64,000 bases of DNA, taken from positions 496,001 to 560,000 of the forward strand of contig CAWKHX010000015.1 of the NCBI GenBank assembly GCA_963849605.1. The letters run 5' to 3'. Position 1 is the stretch's first letter. Every line of letters starts with the position of its first letter. This document shows positions 29,942 to 37,409 of this stretch, one piece after another. The notes beneath the pieces were generated by a model. It had not been told where the DNA came from and did no database searches. It saw nothing but the letters and a program-made list of their open reading frames with translations. The stretch is from DASPHG01 sp963849605. Lineage in GTDB: Bacteria; Actinomycetota; Thermoleophilia; Solirubrobacterales; Thermoleophilaceae. Position numbers and translations under genes: made by a program.

Positions 29942-30328
29942 TCACGCCTCGGCGGCGGTCACGGCCGCGGCGCGGTCGCGGTACGCGACGAAGCTCCGCA
30001 CGAGGTCGTCCTCGAACTCGATCACGTGCGCGATGTCGCCCGTGATCGTCGGGCCGCCCGCCCGAACCGCGACCTCGACGTGAACCAGCGCGACCGCGCG
30101 CTCCCCGTACCGCAGGACCTCCTCGCAGCGGACTTCGAACCGCTCCCAGCGGTCGCGGGCGTCGGTGACGAGGCGCCGGACGCCCTCGTGACCGTGCCAC
30201 GGCCCGCTCGACGTCACGCCGATCACCAGCGGCGCGATGTCGACCTCCGGGTGGGTCAGCTCGAGCAGGCGCTCGACGTCGTGCCGGTTCCACGCGTCAT
30301 ACGCCGATTCGATCACGGCCGAGTCCAC
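29942..30328 (-). CDS. SnoaL/NTF2-like protein
   Basis: 128 residues with the NTF2-like pattern: N-terminal helix IESAYDAWNRHDVERLLELTHPEVDI, a GHEGVRRLVTDARDRWERF helix, then beta-strands with the central EEVLRYGERAVALVHVEV and GDIAHVIEFEDDLV. The family includes polyketide cyclases and limonene-epoxide-hydrolase-like enzymes, but many members have no known activity. A distant paralogue lies near 55 kb. It is convergent with the LPXTG cupredoxin gene. Confidence 0.78.
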   Translation of the reverse strand: MDSAVIESAYDAWNRHDVERLLELTHPEVDIAPLVIGVTSSGPWHGHEGVRRLVTDARDRWERFEVRCEEVLRYGERAVALVHVEVAVRAGGPTITGDIAHVIEFEDDLVRSFVAYRDRAAAVTAAEA

Positions 30329-30381
30329 CCACCCACTGAAACAGGCCGGGGGGCGATCCCGGTAAACAGGATGTGAACGCG

Positions 30382-32211
30382 CTACCTGATCCGGATCGGC
30401 CGCTGGAGCTTGATCGGCTTGCGGTCCGACCTGACTATGACCCGGACATGGAATCGCCCGTGGCGGGCGCGGCCCTTGCGGTCACGGCCGTTCCAGCGCA
30501 CCTTGAGCGACCGCTTCACGCACTCGTCCGCGAGGGTGGCGACCGTCCGGCCGCGCCGCTTGATGCGGACCTCGACCTCCGCCGGCTGGGCGAGCTTGAT
30601 GCGCGTCTTCCGCCCGGCCTTGATGCGGCGCACGATCCTGCCTGAGGCGCTCCGCGAGGTGAAGCGCTTCCGCCGCGCTTCCCAGCCCGAGGTGACCGTC
30701 ACCTTCGTCCGCCCCGGGCACACGGCCGCGAAGGCACCCGAGTCCGTCTGGGTCTCGCGGTCGCGGCGCGGGTCGTCGTCGGCCGAGGCGATCGGTCTCA
30801 GGACGTTCGGGTTGTCGCTCGTCCAGATCCGCGCCGGGATCGGCAGGTCGTCCTGGGGCGTCGACGTCGGCTCGCTCTGCTGCGCGATCGCGACTGCGCT
30901 CACGCCCGTCAGCGCCACCAGGCACGCCGGCAGGGCGACGAAGCGCACGCGACGGCGCAGCGTCACGCCGGTGGCGATCCCGAGCACGAGGAAGATTGCG
31001 AGCGGCGGCACGAGCCAGCGCCCGTGCAGCCACAGCGGGCCTCCGAGCGCGCTCGACTTCGCCTGCGGGTCGGGATCGCGCAGCTCGAGCGCCTCGACCT
31101 TGGCGGGGTCGTTGAAGACCGGCTGCTTGCCGAAAGCCGCGAACTCGACGTCGTTGCCGCCCGCGACGCTGTCCGGCCCCTCGATCCGGATTCCGTCCTT
31201 GACGAAGATCGGCACGGTGTCCGTGACGATCCGGTCGCCGTCCACCCGGATCAGCCGGAAGCCGTGCCAGTAGCCGTGGTCGGTGCCGACGGGGCCCGTG
31301 GTGTAAAGCTCGCCGCCCGCGCCGCCGTCGATGTAGTACGGCACGTCGCCCTGGCCGCGGTAGAGGAACTGGCCCTTGATGTGCGCGATGAAGACGCCGT
31401 CGACCCCGGCGTCGGCGGCGATCGCCTCGAACTTGGCGTTGTCCGGCGACGTGCCCTTGCCCATCGTGTGCATCCTCGCGATGGTGTCGCGATAGCTCTG
31501 GTCGCCCGGGTCCTCGGTCGGCATGTGCATGACGACGAACACGACCTTGCCCGCGTCCGTGCCCTCCTGCGCGACCCGCTGGAGGAAGTCGAACTGCGCC
31601 TCGCCCGACTCGGTCTGCGCCGAAGGCAGCTGGAAGGGGTCGCAACCCGTGATCTGCCAGCACGAGTTGTCGATGAATATCCAGCGGACGTTGCCGTAGT
31701 CCACGAAGTAGTGGCTCGCCGCGCCCTCGGGGTCGTCGGCGGGGCGCTCGCGCGGCGAGATCTTCGGGTCGTCGTACTGCGCGGCGTCGCCCATCGGATA
31801 GGGCCGCCCCTTGAACACCTCGCGGTAGTTGCTGAGGGGCCCCGGCGGCGGCGCGCCCGCCACCGCGCCGGGAGGCGCGTCGCGGTCGTGGTTGCCGACC
31901 CCGGCGAAATAGGGGACGCCGGCCTTGTCGTAGGCCGACATGATCTCGCGCCACTTCTCGAGCTGGTCGGTCTCGCCGTCGTTGTCCTTGTCGCCGGACA
32001 TCGTCACGAGGTTGGGCCGGTACTTCGCGGCGACCTCGACGATCTTCGGCAGGATCGTCCCGCCGTCAGCGTCGTTCCAGTGCTCCTCGCCGTAGTGGAC
32101 GAACAGCACGCCCGGCCCGTCGGCCGGGGGCCAGGGCTCGTCCGGCGTGAACGCCATGGCGGGCGACGCCATCAGGGCGACGGCCGCGGCAACTCCCAGG
32201 ATCAACCGCAC
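30382..32211 (-). CDS. Secreted, membrane-anchored metallophosphoesterase
   Basis: 609 residues from GTG 32211, which begins directly at a signal peptide (VRLILGVAAAVALMASPAMA); an in-frame ATG at 32298 would lie inside the divergent arsR operator and is unlikely. Calcineurin-like motifs are present: VHYGEEHWND in place of the usual D-x-H, MSGDKDND, GVGNHDRD, VVFVVMHMP and the final IAHIKGQF. The first metal motif is atypical. A transmembrane helix follows (around residues 395-415, WLVPPLAIFLVLGIATGVTL), then a second hydrophobic stretch and a basic, beta-rich C-terminal domain. The catalytic domain should face outside the cell. Substrate unknown. Confidence 0.78.
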   Translation of the reverse strand: MRLILGVAAAVALMASPAMAFTPDEPWPPADGPGVLFVHYGEEHWNDADGGTILPKIVEVAAKYRPNLVTMSGDKDNDGETDQLEKWREIMSAYDKAGVPYFAGVGNHDRDAPPGAVAGAPPPGPLSNYREVFKGRPYPMGDAAQYDDPKISPRERPADDPEGAASHYFVDYGNVRWIFIDNSCWQITGCDPFQLPSAQTESGEAQFDFLQRVAQEGTDAGKVVFVVMHMPTEDPGDQSYRDTIARMHTMGKGTSPDNAKFEAIAADAGVDGVFIAHIKGQFLYRGQGDVPYYIDGGAGGELYTTGPVGTDHGYWHGFRLIRVDGDRIVTDTVPIFVKDGIRIEGPDSVAGGNDVEFAAFGKQPVFNDPAKVEALELRDPDPQAKSSALGGPLWLHGRWLVPPLAIFLVLGIATGVTLRRRVRFVALPACLVALTGVSAVAIAQQSEPTSTPQDDLPIPARIWTSDNPNVLRPIASADDDPRRDRETQTDSGAFAAVCPGRTKVTVTSGWEARRKRFTSRSASGRIVRRIKAGRKTRIKLAQPAEVEVRIKRRGRTVATLADECVKRSLKVRWNGRDRKGRARHGRFHVRVIVRSDRKPIKLQRPIRIR

Positions 32212-32275
32212 CGCGGCGGTATACCACTCGCGCGCCTCAGCGGAGTCACCTTTTCGCTGCCACGACGGTGCCTTC

Positions 32276-32305
32276 TTGACATATGCCGATATAGGCATAT
32301 ATAGT
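32276..32305 (+). promoter_or_regulatory. Promoter and ArsR-family operator for the regulator at 32312
   Basis: A consensus -35 TTGACA (32276-32281) is followed after 16-18 bp by TATATA/TATAGT as -10. The spacer is an inverted repeat, ATATGCC-GATATA-GGCATAT, at 32281-32300. An operator between -35 and -10 fits repression by the downstream ArsR/SmtB regulator. The start codon follows only 6-8 bp after the -10, so the mRNA may be leaderless despite a short AGGA at 32307-32310. Confidence 0.8.
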
Positions 32306-32311
32306 CAGGAC

Positions 32312-32668
32312 ATGGCACGAGCAGCGACAACGGCGGACGCGTTCAACGCGGTTGCCGAGCCGCGCCGGCGCGAGATCCTCGATGCCCTTGGTGGCGACGA
32401 GCGGTCGGTGACCGACCTGGTGTCCCTGCTCGGGCTCGCACAGCCCCAGGTCTCAAAGCACCTACGGGTGCTCCGCGAGGTCGGAGCGGTCGACGTCCGT
32501 GAGGACGGCCGCCGGCGCCTCTACCGCCTGAACGGGCAGGCGCTCAAGCCCATCCACGACTGGGTGAAGAGCTACGAGCGCCTGTGGTCGGAGCGCTTCG
32601 ACGAGCTTGACGAAGTCCTGGGGGACCTCAAGCAAAAGGAGCAAGGAGATGGCACCAGTGACGAGTAG
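32312..32668 (+). CDS. ArsR-family transcriptional regulator
   Basis: 118-residue winged helix-turn-helix protein (AEPRRREILDALGG, recognition helix AQPQVSKHLRVLREVGAV, wing DGRRRLYRLNG). It has no metal-binding cysteines. It belongs to the ArsR subgroup that pairs with SRPBCC/AHSA1 proteins, and such a gene overlaps its 3' end by 20 bp. It probably represses its own promoter through the palindrome at 32281-32300. Confidence 0.9.
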   Translation: MARAATTADAFNAVAEPRRREILDALGGDERSVTDLVSLLGLAQPQVSKHLRVLREVGAVDVREDGRRRLYRLNGQALKPIHDWVKSYERLWSERFDELDEVLGDLKQKEQGDGTSDE

Positions 32669-33149
32669 TCGAACGGCGACGGTGACGCTGCCCACCGATG
32701 AGCAGATCCTCATCAGGCGGGAGTTCGACGCGCCCAAGCACCTGGTCTACAAGGCGTTCACGACCCCCGAGCTGGTCGAGCGCTGGTGGACCGCCAAGCG
32801 CGGCGAGATGAAGACCTGCGAGATCGACCTGCGCGTCGGCGGCAAGTGGCGCTACGTGATGCAGACCCCGGACGGCATCGAGGTCGGCTTCCACGGCGAG
32901 TACCGCGAGATCGAGCCGACCGAACGGATCGTCTCGACGGAGATCTTCGAGGGCATGCCCGAGGGCGTGCCGGAGGAGGCCTCCGTGAACACGGCGACGT
33001 TCACCGAGGAGAACGGCCGCACGACGCTCGAGATCCTCGTGCAGCACAGCAACAAGCAGTTCCGCGACATGCACGTCGAGTCCGGGATGGAGGACGGCCT
33101 CCAGGACGCGCTCGATCTGCTCGAGGAGATCGCGGTCTCGCTCGGCTGA
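32649..33149 (+). CDS. SRPBCC/AHSA1-like protein
   Basis: 166 residues with the Bet v1-like START fold of AHSA1-type proteins: REFDAPKHLVYKAFTTPELVERWW, VGGKWRYVM, then VGFHGEYREIEPTERIVSTEIFEG and a C-terminal helix. The family binds hydrophobic ligands or acts as small stress proteins, and the substrate is unknown. ATG 32649 has AAGGAG close upstream and lies within the 3' end of arsR, so translation is coupled. Pairing with ArsR is a recurrent gene organisation. Confidence 0.88.
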   Translation: MAPVTSSRTATVTLPTDEQILIRREFDAPKHLVYKAFTTPELVERWWTAKRGEMKTCEIDLRVGGKWRYVMQTPDGIEVGFHGEYREIEPTERIVSTEIFEGMPEGVPEEASVNTATFTEENGRTTLEILVQHSNKQFRDMHVESGMEDGLQDALDLLEEIAVSLG

Positions 33150-33164
33150 GCGATCATTCGCGGG

Positions 33165-33590
33165 GTGAGCCGGGCTGTCGAGGAGTCGAACCGCCGGATG
33201 CTGCGAGCGCGGGACGCGATGGACCGCGACTACGCGCAGCCCCTCGACATCCCGGCCCTCGCGAAGATCGCCTACGTCTCAGAGGCGCACTTCATTCGTG
33301 TGTTCCGTGCGACGTTTGGCGAGACGCCGCATCGCTACCTGCAGCGGCGCCGGGTCGAGCGAGCGATGTTCCTGCTGCGCGAGACCGACAGGAGCGTGAC
33401 CGAGATCTGCTTCGACGTCGGTTTCGGGAGCCTCGGTACGTTCAGCCGCACCTTCACGGAGATCGTCGGCGAGCCGCCGACCACCTACCGCTGGCGGGCG
33501 GCCGACCTCAGAGCGGTGCCGGCGTGCTTCGCGAAGGCGTGGACGAGACCGAGCAGTTTTGGAGAAGCGAAGACGTCCGCCGCGGAGTAG
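33165..33590 (+). CDS. Stand-alone AraC-type DNA-binding protein
   Basis: 141 residues. The two helix-turn-helix motifs of AraC regulators (LDIPALAKIAYVSEAHFIRVFRATFGETPHRYL and RSVTEICFDVGFGSLGTFSRTFTEIVGEPPTTYR) occupy nearly the whole protein. There is no N-terminal sensor domain, as in MarA/SoxS-size regulators. GTG 33165 is 15 bp after the SRPBCC gene; it precedes the VOC/DHFR genes by 9 bp, so it may belong to the same operon. Confidence 0.88.
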   Translation: MSRAVEESNRRMLRARDAMDRDYAQPLDIPALAKIAYVSEAHFIRVFRATFGETPHRYLQRRRVERAMFLLRETDRSVTEICFDVGFGSLGTFSRTFTEIVGEPPTTYRWRAADLRAVPACFAKAWTRPSSFGEAKTSAAE

Positions 33591-33599
33591 CTTCGGCGC

Positions 33600-34679
33600 A
33601 TGGCTAACAAAATCACTCACACACAGGTCTACGTACTCGATCAGGACGAAGCGCTCGACTTCTACGTCGGCAAGCTCGGCTTCGAGGTGAACACCGACGC
33701 GGATCTCGGATTCATGCGCTGGCTCACCGTGAACTTCCCGGGGCAGCCGGATCAGCAGCTGCTGCTGGAGAAGCCCGGCCCGCCCGCGCATGACGAGGCG
33801 ACGGCGGAGCAGATCCGCGAGCTCGTCACCAAGGGCGCGCTCGGGATGGCGGCGATCATCGCCGTCGACGACATCCACAAGACATACAAGGAGCTGGTCG
33901 AGCAGGGGGTCGAGTTCACCGACGAGCCGACCGAGCGCTTCTACGGCACGGACTGCGGCCTGCGCGACCCGTTCGGAAACCCGCTCCGCATGGGGACGCC
34001 GAAGCAAGGCCCGATCGAGGTGCCGGCGCCCGGGCGAGTTTGCATGAGCAAACTGCGAGTCCACATCAGCGTGTCGGCGGACGGCTACGTCGCCGGGCCG
34101 AACCAGAGCGAGGAGAACCCGCTCGGCGAGGGCGGCGAGAGCCTGCACGACTGGGTCGTTGCCCTGAAGGCCTGGCGTGAGCCCCACGGCAAGGAGGGCG
34201 GCGAGGTGAACGCGAGCAGCGCCGTCCTCGAGGAGGCGCAGGCGAACGTCGGGGCCGAGATCATGGGCCGGGGCAAGTTCGGCGGCGGTCCCGGCCCGTG
34301 GGGCGACGATCCGTGGCAAGGATGGTGGGGCGACGACCCGCCGTTCCACATCCCCGTCTTCGTGCTCACCCACCACGAGCGCGAGCCGCTGACACTCTCG
34401 GACACGACGTTCACCTTCGTCACCGAAGGAATCGAGTCGGCTCTCGATCAGGCCAGGGAAGCCGCTGCCGGGAAGGACGTGATGCTCGGCGGCGGCGCCG
34501 ATTCGATCAACCAGTACCTGGCGGCCGGGCTCGTGGACGAGGTCGACCTGCATGTCGCCCCGGTGGTGCTCGGCGGTGGCGCGCGGCTCTTCGAGGGCGT
34601 CGGCCCCGAGCTTTCGCTGGAGCAGGTGCGGGCCGTCGAGGCGCCCGGCGTGACTCACGTCAGATATCGCGTGCGCTAG
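33600..34679 (+). CDS. VOC-family protein fused in frame to a DHFR/RibD-like reductase (possible frameshift fusion)
   Basis: 359 residues as sequenced. Residues 1-about 143 form a glyoxalase/VOC domain (ITHTQVYVLDQDEALDFYVGKLGFEV ... GTDCGLRDPFGNPLRMGTP). From Met149 (ATG 34044) a RibD C-terminal/DHFR-like domain follows (SKLRVHISVSADGYVAGPNQ ... VMLGGGADSINQYLAAGLVDEVDLHVAPVVLGGG). Both usually occur as separate proteins. Deleting one G of the GGG at 34032-34034 would end the VOC protein in PAPGEFA with a TGA overlapping ATG 34044, the ATGA coupling typical of this genome. Two coupled genes are therefore at least as likely as a true fusion. Both parts look intact. Confidence 0.8.
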   Translation: MANKITHTQVYVLDQDEALDFYVGKLGFEVNTDADLGFMRWLTVNFPGQPDQQLLLEKPGPPAHDEATAEQIRELVTKGALGMAAIIAVDDIHKTYKELVEQGVEFTDEPTERFYGTDCGLRDPFGNPLRMGTPKQGPIEVPAPGRVCMSKLRVHISVSADGYVAGPNQSEENPLGEGGESLHDWVVALKAWREPHGKEGGEVNASSAVLEEAQANVGAEIMGRGKFGGGPGPWGDDPWQGWWGDDPPFHIPVFVLTHHEREPLTLSDTTFTFVTEGIESALDQAREAAAGKDVMLGGGADSINQYLAAGLVDEVDLHVAPVVLGGGARLFEGVGPELSLEQVRAVEAPGVTHVRYRVR

Positions 34680-35040
34680 CCAGTTCGTTCACGCGTTCCG
34701 CGATCTCGTCGCGGATCGCGCGCACGTCTTCGATCGGGCGCCCCTTCGGGTCCGGCAGGTCCCAGTCGACGTAGCGCTTGCCGGGGATGTAGGGGCACTC
34801 GTCGCCGCACCCCATCGTCACGACGACGTCCGCCCACTCGGCCATCTCGGTCGTCAGCTTCTTGGGGACCCGATCCGAGAGATCGATCTCGAGTTCCTCC
34901 ATCACCTCGACGACCTCCGGGTGAACGCGATCGGCGGGCGTCGTGCCGGCCGACCGCGCCTCGTGGCCGGCGCGCTCCCACAGGGCGGCGCTCATCTGCG
35001 ACCGCCCCGCGTTGTGCAGGCAGACGAAGAGCGCCCGCAT
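34660..35040 (-). CDS. arsC: Arsenate reductase ArsC (thioredoxin-coupled, LMW-phosphatase family)
   Basis: 126 residues. The P-loop FVCLHNAGRSQMS contains the first catalytic cysteine and the arginine. The resolving pair lies in VTMGCGDECPYIPGKRYVDWDLPDP, as in the Staphylococcus enzyme. It reduces arsenate to arsenite for efflux. ATG 35040 directly follows the stop of a 54-residue zinc-finger-like gene with no intervening base. The 3' end overlaps the convergent DHFR-like domain by 20 bp. Confidence 0.92.
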   Translation of the reverse strand: MRALFVCLHNAGRSQMSAALWERAGHEARSAGTTPADRVHPEVVEVMEELEIDLSDRVPKKLTTEMAEWADVVVTMGCGDECPYIPGKRYVDWDLPDPKGRPIEDVRAIRDEIAERVNELASARDI

Positions 35041-35205
35041 CTAGCGGCGGGCGCGCTCCATCCGCGTTTTGTAGGTCGCGCAGCGGCGATGGAAATGCAT
35101 CCCCCGAAGTGTGACCTGCGGGTCGCCGTTGATGACGTCATGGCAGATGACGCAGCGGGGGCCGGACACCTTCACTACCGGGTGTTGAAGCAGTGGGAGT
35201 CTCAT
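35041..35205 (-). CDS. 54-residue LIM-like zinc-finger miniprotein upstream of arsC
   Basis: A short frame from ATG 35205 to TAG 35041, immediately followed by the arsC ATG. The product has Cys18-x2-Cys21 and His39-x2-Cys42 with 17 residues between the pairs, matching the first zinc module of a LIM domain, and a basic C-terminus ending RMERARR. Translation would be coupled to arsC. No homologue is recalled. A role in arsenic or metal sensing is only inference from position. Confidence 0.55.
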   Translation of the reverse strand: MRLPLLQHPVVKVSGPRCVICHDVINGDPQVTLRGMHFHRRCATYKTRMERARR

Positions 35206-35286
35206 GGCCACAAGATCCGCTTCTCGCCTATGTGCGCGGTAACGATCCGGTGAAGTCGGCGTGAATCGTCTGGTACGGTTACATAG

Positions 35287-35640
35287 ATGAGTGTCGATCT
35301 AACACTGGTGCCGAAGCAGAAGCGACCGCCCGGCGAGCCCTGCTGCATGCCGGTGGTCCACCCGGACACCAGCCGCGACGAGGCGGAGCGCCTCGCCGCG
35401 ATCGCGAAGGCGCTCAGCGACCCCATTCGCGTCCAGCTCATCGATGTGCTGAGGAAGCATGCGGGCAGGGTCTGCGTGTGCGAGCTCGTGCCGCTGTTCG
35501 ACGTTTCACAGCCCACGCTGTCGCACCACCTCAAGAAGCTCCGCGACGCCGACATCGTCGATTCCGAGAAGGTGGGCCTGTGGGCCTTCTACTACGTCAA
35601 GCCCGATGCACTGGAGGTGCTCGACCGATGGCTGTCCTGA
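35287..35640 (+). CDS. arsR: Arsenic-responsive ArsR repressor
   Basis: 117 residues. A winged helix with LAAIAKALSDPIRVQLIDVL and the recognition helix VSQPTLSHHLKKLRDADIV. The CVCEL motif at the start of the recognition region matches the As(III) site of ArsR, and an extra Cys pair (GEPCCMPV) lies near the N-terminus. It starts at ATG 35287, divergent from the miniprotein-arsC pair across an 81-bp promoter region. The stop overlaps arsI by 13 bp. Confidence 0.92.
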   Translation: MSVDLTLVPKQKRPPGEPCCMPVVHPDTSRDEAERLAAIAKALSDPIRVQLIDVLRKHAGRVCVCELVPLFDVSQPTLSHHLKKLRDADIVDSEKVGLWAFYYVKPDALEVLDRWLS

Positions 35641-36041
35641 GACCCCACCTGGCGCTGACCGTGACCGACGTCCAGCGCTCGATCCCGTTCTACGAGGCGT
35701 TGCTGGGTGTCGCGCCGGCGAAGGTGCGCGACGACTACGCGAAGTTCGAGGTCCCCGACCCCGCGCTCAACCTGACGCTGAACACGGGCGCACGGAACGG
35801 CGACCTGGGCGCCTTCAACCACGCGGGCATCCAGGTCGAGTCGACCGACGACGTGCTGGCGGCGCGCCTGCGGCTGCAGAAGGCTGGCCTCGCGACCTTC
35901 GACGAGATGGACACGACCTGCTGCTACGCGAGGCAGGACAAGATCTGGGTCCACGACCCGGACGGGACGCCTTGGGAGATCTTCACCGTGCTCGACGATG
36001 CCCCCGTACCGGGCGAGCCCGAGAAGGTGGCCTGCTGCTGA
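35628..36041 (+). CDS. arsI: ArsI/CadI-type VOC lyase (organoarsenical C-As lyase)
   Basis: 137 residues of the VOC superfamily. It has the family hallmark of vicinal cysteines (Cys98-Cys99 in DTTCCYARQDKIWVHDPDG), the metal ligands around FNHAGIQVES and GTPWEIFTVLDD, and a C-terminal CC. ArsI cleaves methyl or aryl groups from trivalent organoarsenicals; the related CadI is cadmium-induced. Overlap with arsR and the adjacent arsC support an arsenic role. Confidence 0.85.
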   Translation: MAVLRPHLALTVTDVQRSIPFYEALLGVAPAKVRDDYAKFEVPDPALNLTLNTGARNGDLGAFNHAGIQVESTDDVLAARLRLQKAGLATFDEMDTTCCYARQDKIWVHDPDGTPWEIFTVLDDAPVPGEPEKVACC

Positions 36042-36042
36042 C

Positions 36043-37398
36043 GTGACCCCAGCGGCCCGCTGGACTCTCGTCGTCGTCTGCGCCGCGACGGCGATTCTGC
36101 TGCTCGACGTGACCGTCGTGAACGTCGCGCTCGCGCAGATCGAGCGCGACCTCGACGCGAGCTTCGACGAGCTCCAGTGGGTGATCGACGCCTACGCGAT
36201 CGCCCTGGCGGCAGTGCTGCTCGTGTTCGGCTCGCTCGCGGACCGCGTCGGCCGTCGCCGCGTGCTGGTCGCGGGGCTGATCGTCTTCGCGGCTGCTTCG
36301 CTCCTGTGCGGGCTGGCCGGCGACGCGGTCGTGCTCGACGTCGCCCGCGGCATCCAGGGGATCGGCGCCGCCGCGATGTTCGCGACGTCGCTCGCCCTGC
36401 TCGCACAGGAGTTCGAGGGTGAGCGGCGCGGCTTCGCGTTCGGCGTCTGGGGCGCGGTCAGCGGCGCGGCGATCGCGCTCGGCCCGCTAGTCGGCGGTGC
36501 GCTCGTGGACGCGATCGACTGGGAGTGGATCTTCTTCGTGAACATCCCGATCGCAGCCGTGCTGATCGTGCTCACACTCACGCGCGTGCCGGAGTGGAAG
36601 TCGGACCGCGCCGAGCCGCTCGACCTTCCCGGCGCGGTCACGTTCGCCGCCGCCCTCACGCTTTTCGTCCTCGGTCTGACGCGCGGAAACAGCGAGGGCT
36701 GGGGCGACCCGATGATCGTCGGCGCACTCGTGGGTGGCGCGGTCCTCCTGCTCGTGTTCGTCGCGCTCGAGCTTCGCCGCGCCGCGCCAATGCTCGACCT
36801 GCACCTGTTCCGCGACCGCGCATTCGCGGGGACGGCCGCCGTCGCATTCCTCCAGTCGGTCGCGATCTACCCGCTGTTCCTGTTCATCTCGCTCTGGCTC
36901 CAGGACGTCCTCGGCTACGGGCCGTTCGAGACGGGGCTCCGGCTTCTACCGTTCACGCTCGCTCTGTTCGTCGTGGCGCCCTTTGCCGGCAAGCTGACGG
37001 CGCGCCGGCCGCTCGGGGAGCTGCTCGGCGCCGGGCTTGTGCTGCTCACCGTGGGCCTCCTGATGATGCGCGGGCTCGACGCCGGCTCGGACTGGGGGGA
37101 CGCGCTGCCCGGCCTGCTCGTGAGCGGGGTCGGCGTCGGCGTGATCAGCCCGGCGCTAGCGGCGGCGATGGTGAGTGTGCTGCCGATCGAGCGGAGCGGC
37201 CTTGCGTCGGGCATCAACAACACGTTTCGCCAGACCGGGATCGCCGCGGGCATCGCCGGCCTGGGGGCGATCTTCCAGCGCCATGACCCGGATGCGGCCG
37301 GATTTGCGGCCGGTTTGAACGACGTTTTCCTGGTAGCTGCGGGGACAGCCGCGCTCGGAGCCGTGGCCGCCCTGCTCCTGATTCGGGTTCGTGCTTAG
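36043..37398 (+). CDS. MFS drug/organoarsenical efflux transporter (DHA2-like)
   Basis: 451 residues with about 14 transmembrane helices. It has the MFS motif A GSLADRVGRRRVL and the proton-antiport motif GAVSGAAIALGPLVGGALVD, typical of EmrB/QacA-type exporters. GTG 36043 is one base after arsI, so it is part of the arsR-arsI operon. No ArsB or Acr3 is present here, so this protein may export arsenite or an organoarsenical; multidrug efflux is the alternative. Confidence 0.88.
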   Translation: MTPAARWTLVVVCAATAILLLDVTVVNVALAQIERDLDASFDELQWVIDAYAIALAAVLLVFGSLADRVGRRRVLVAGLIVFAAASLLCGLAGDAVVLDVARGIQGIGAAAMFATSLALLAQEFEGERRGFAFGVWGAVSGAAIALGPLVGGALVDAIDWEWIFFVNIPIAAVLIVLTLTRVPEWKSDRAEPLDLPGAVTFAAALTLFVLGLTRGNSEGWGDPMIVGALVGGAVLLLVFVALELRRAAPMLDLHLFRDRAFAGTAAVAFLQSVAIYPLFLFISLWLQDVLGYGPFETGLRLLPFTLALFVVAPFAGKLTARRPLGELLGAGLVLLTVGLLMMRGLDAGSDWGDALPGLLVSGVGVGVISPALAAAMVSVLPIERSGLASGINNTFRQTGIAAGIAGLGAIFQRHDPDAAGFAAGLNDVFLVAAGTAALGAVAALLLIRVRA

Positions 37399-37409
37399 AC
37401 TGCCGCGTC

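Noticed and set aside
32212..32298. Longer N-terminus for the metallophosphoesterase from ATG 32298
   Set aside because: It would place the start inside the arsR operator and put 29 charged residues before a good signal peptide.
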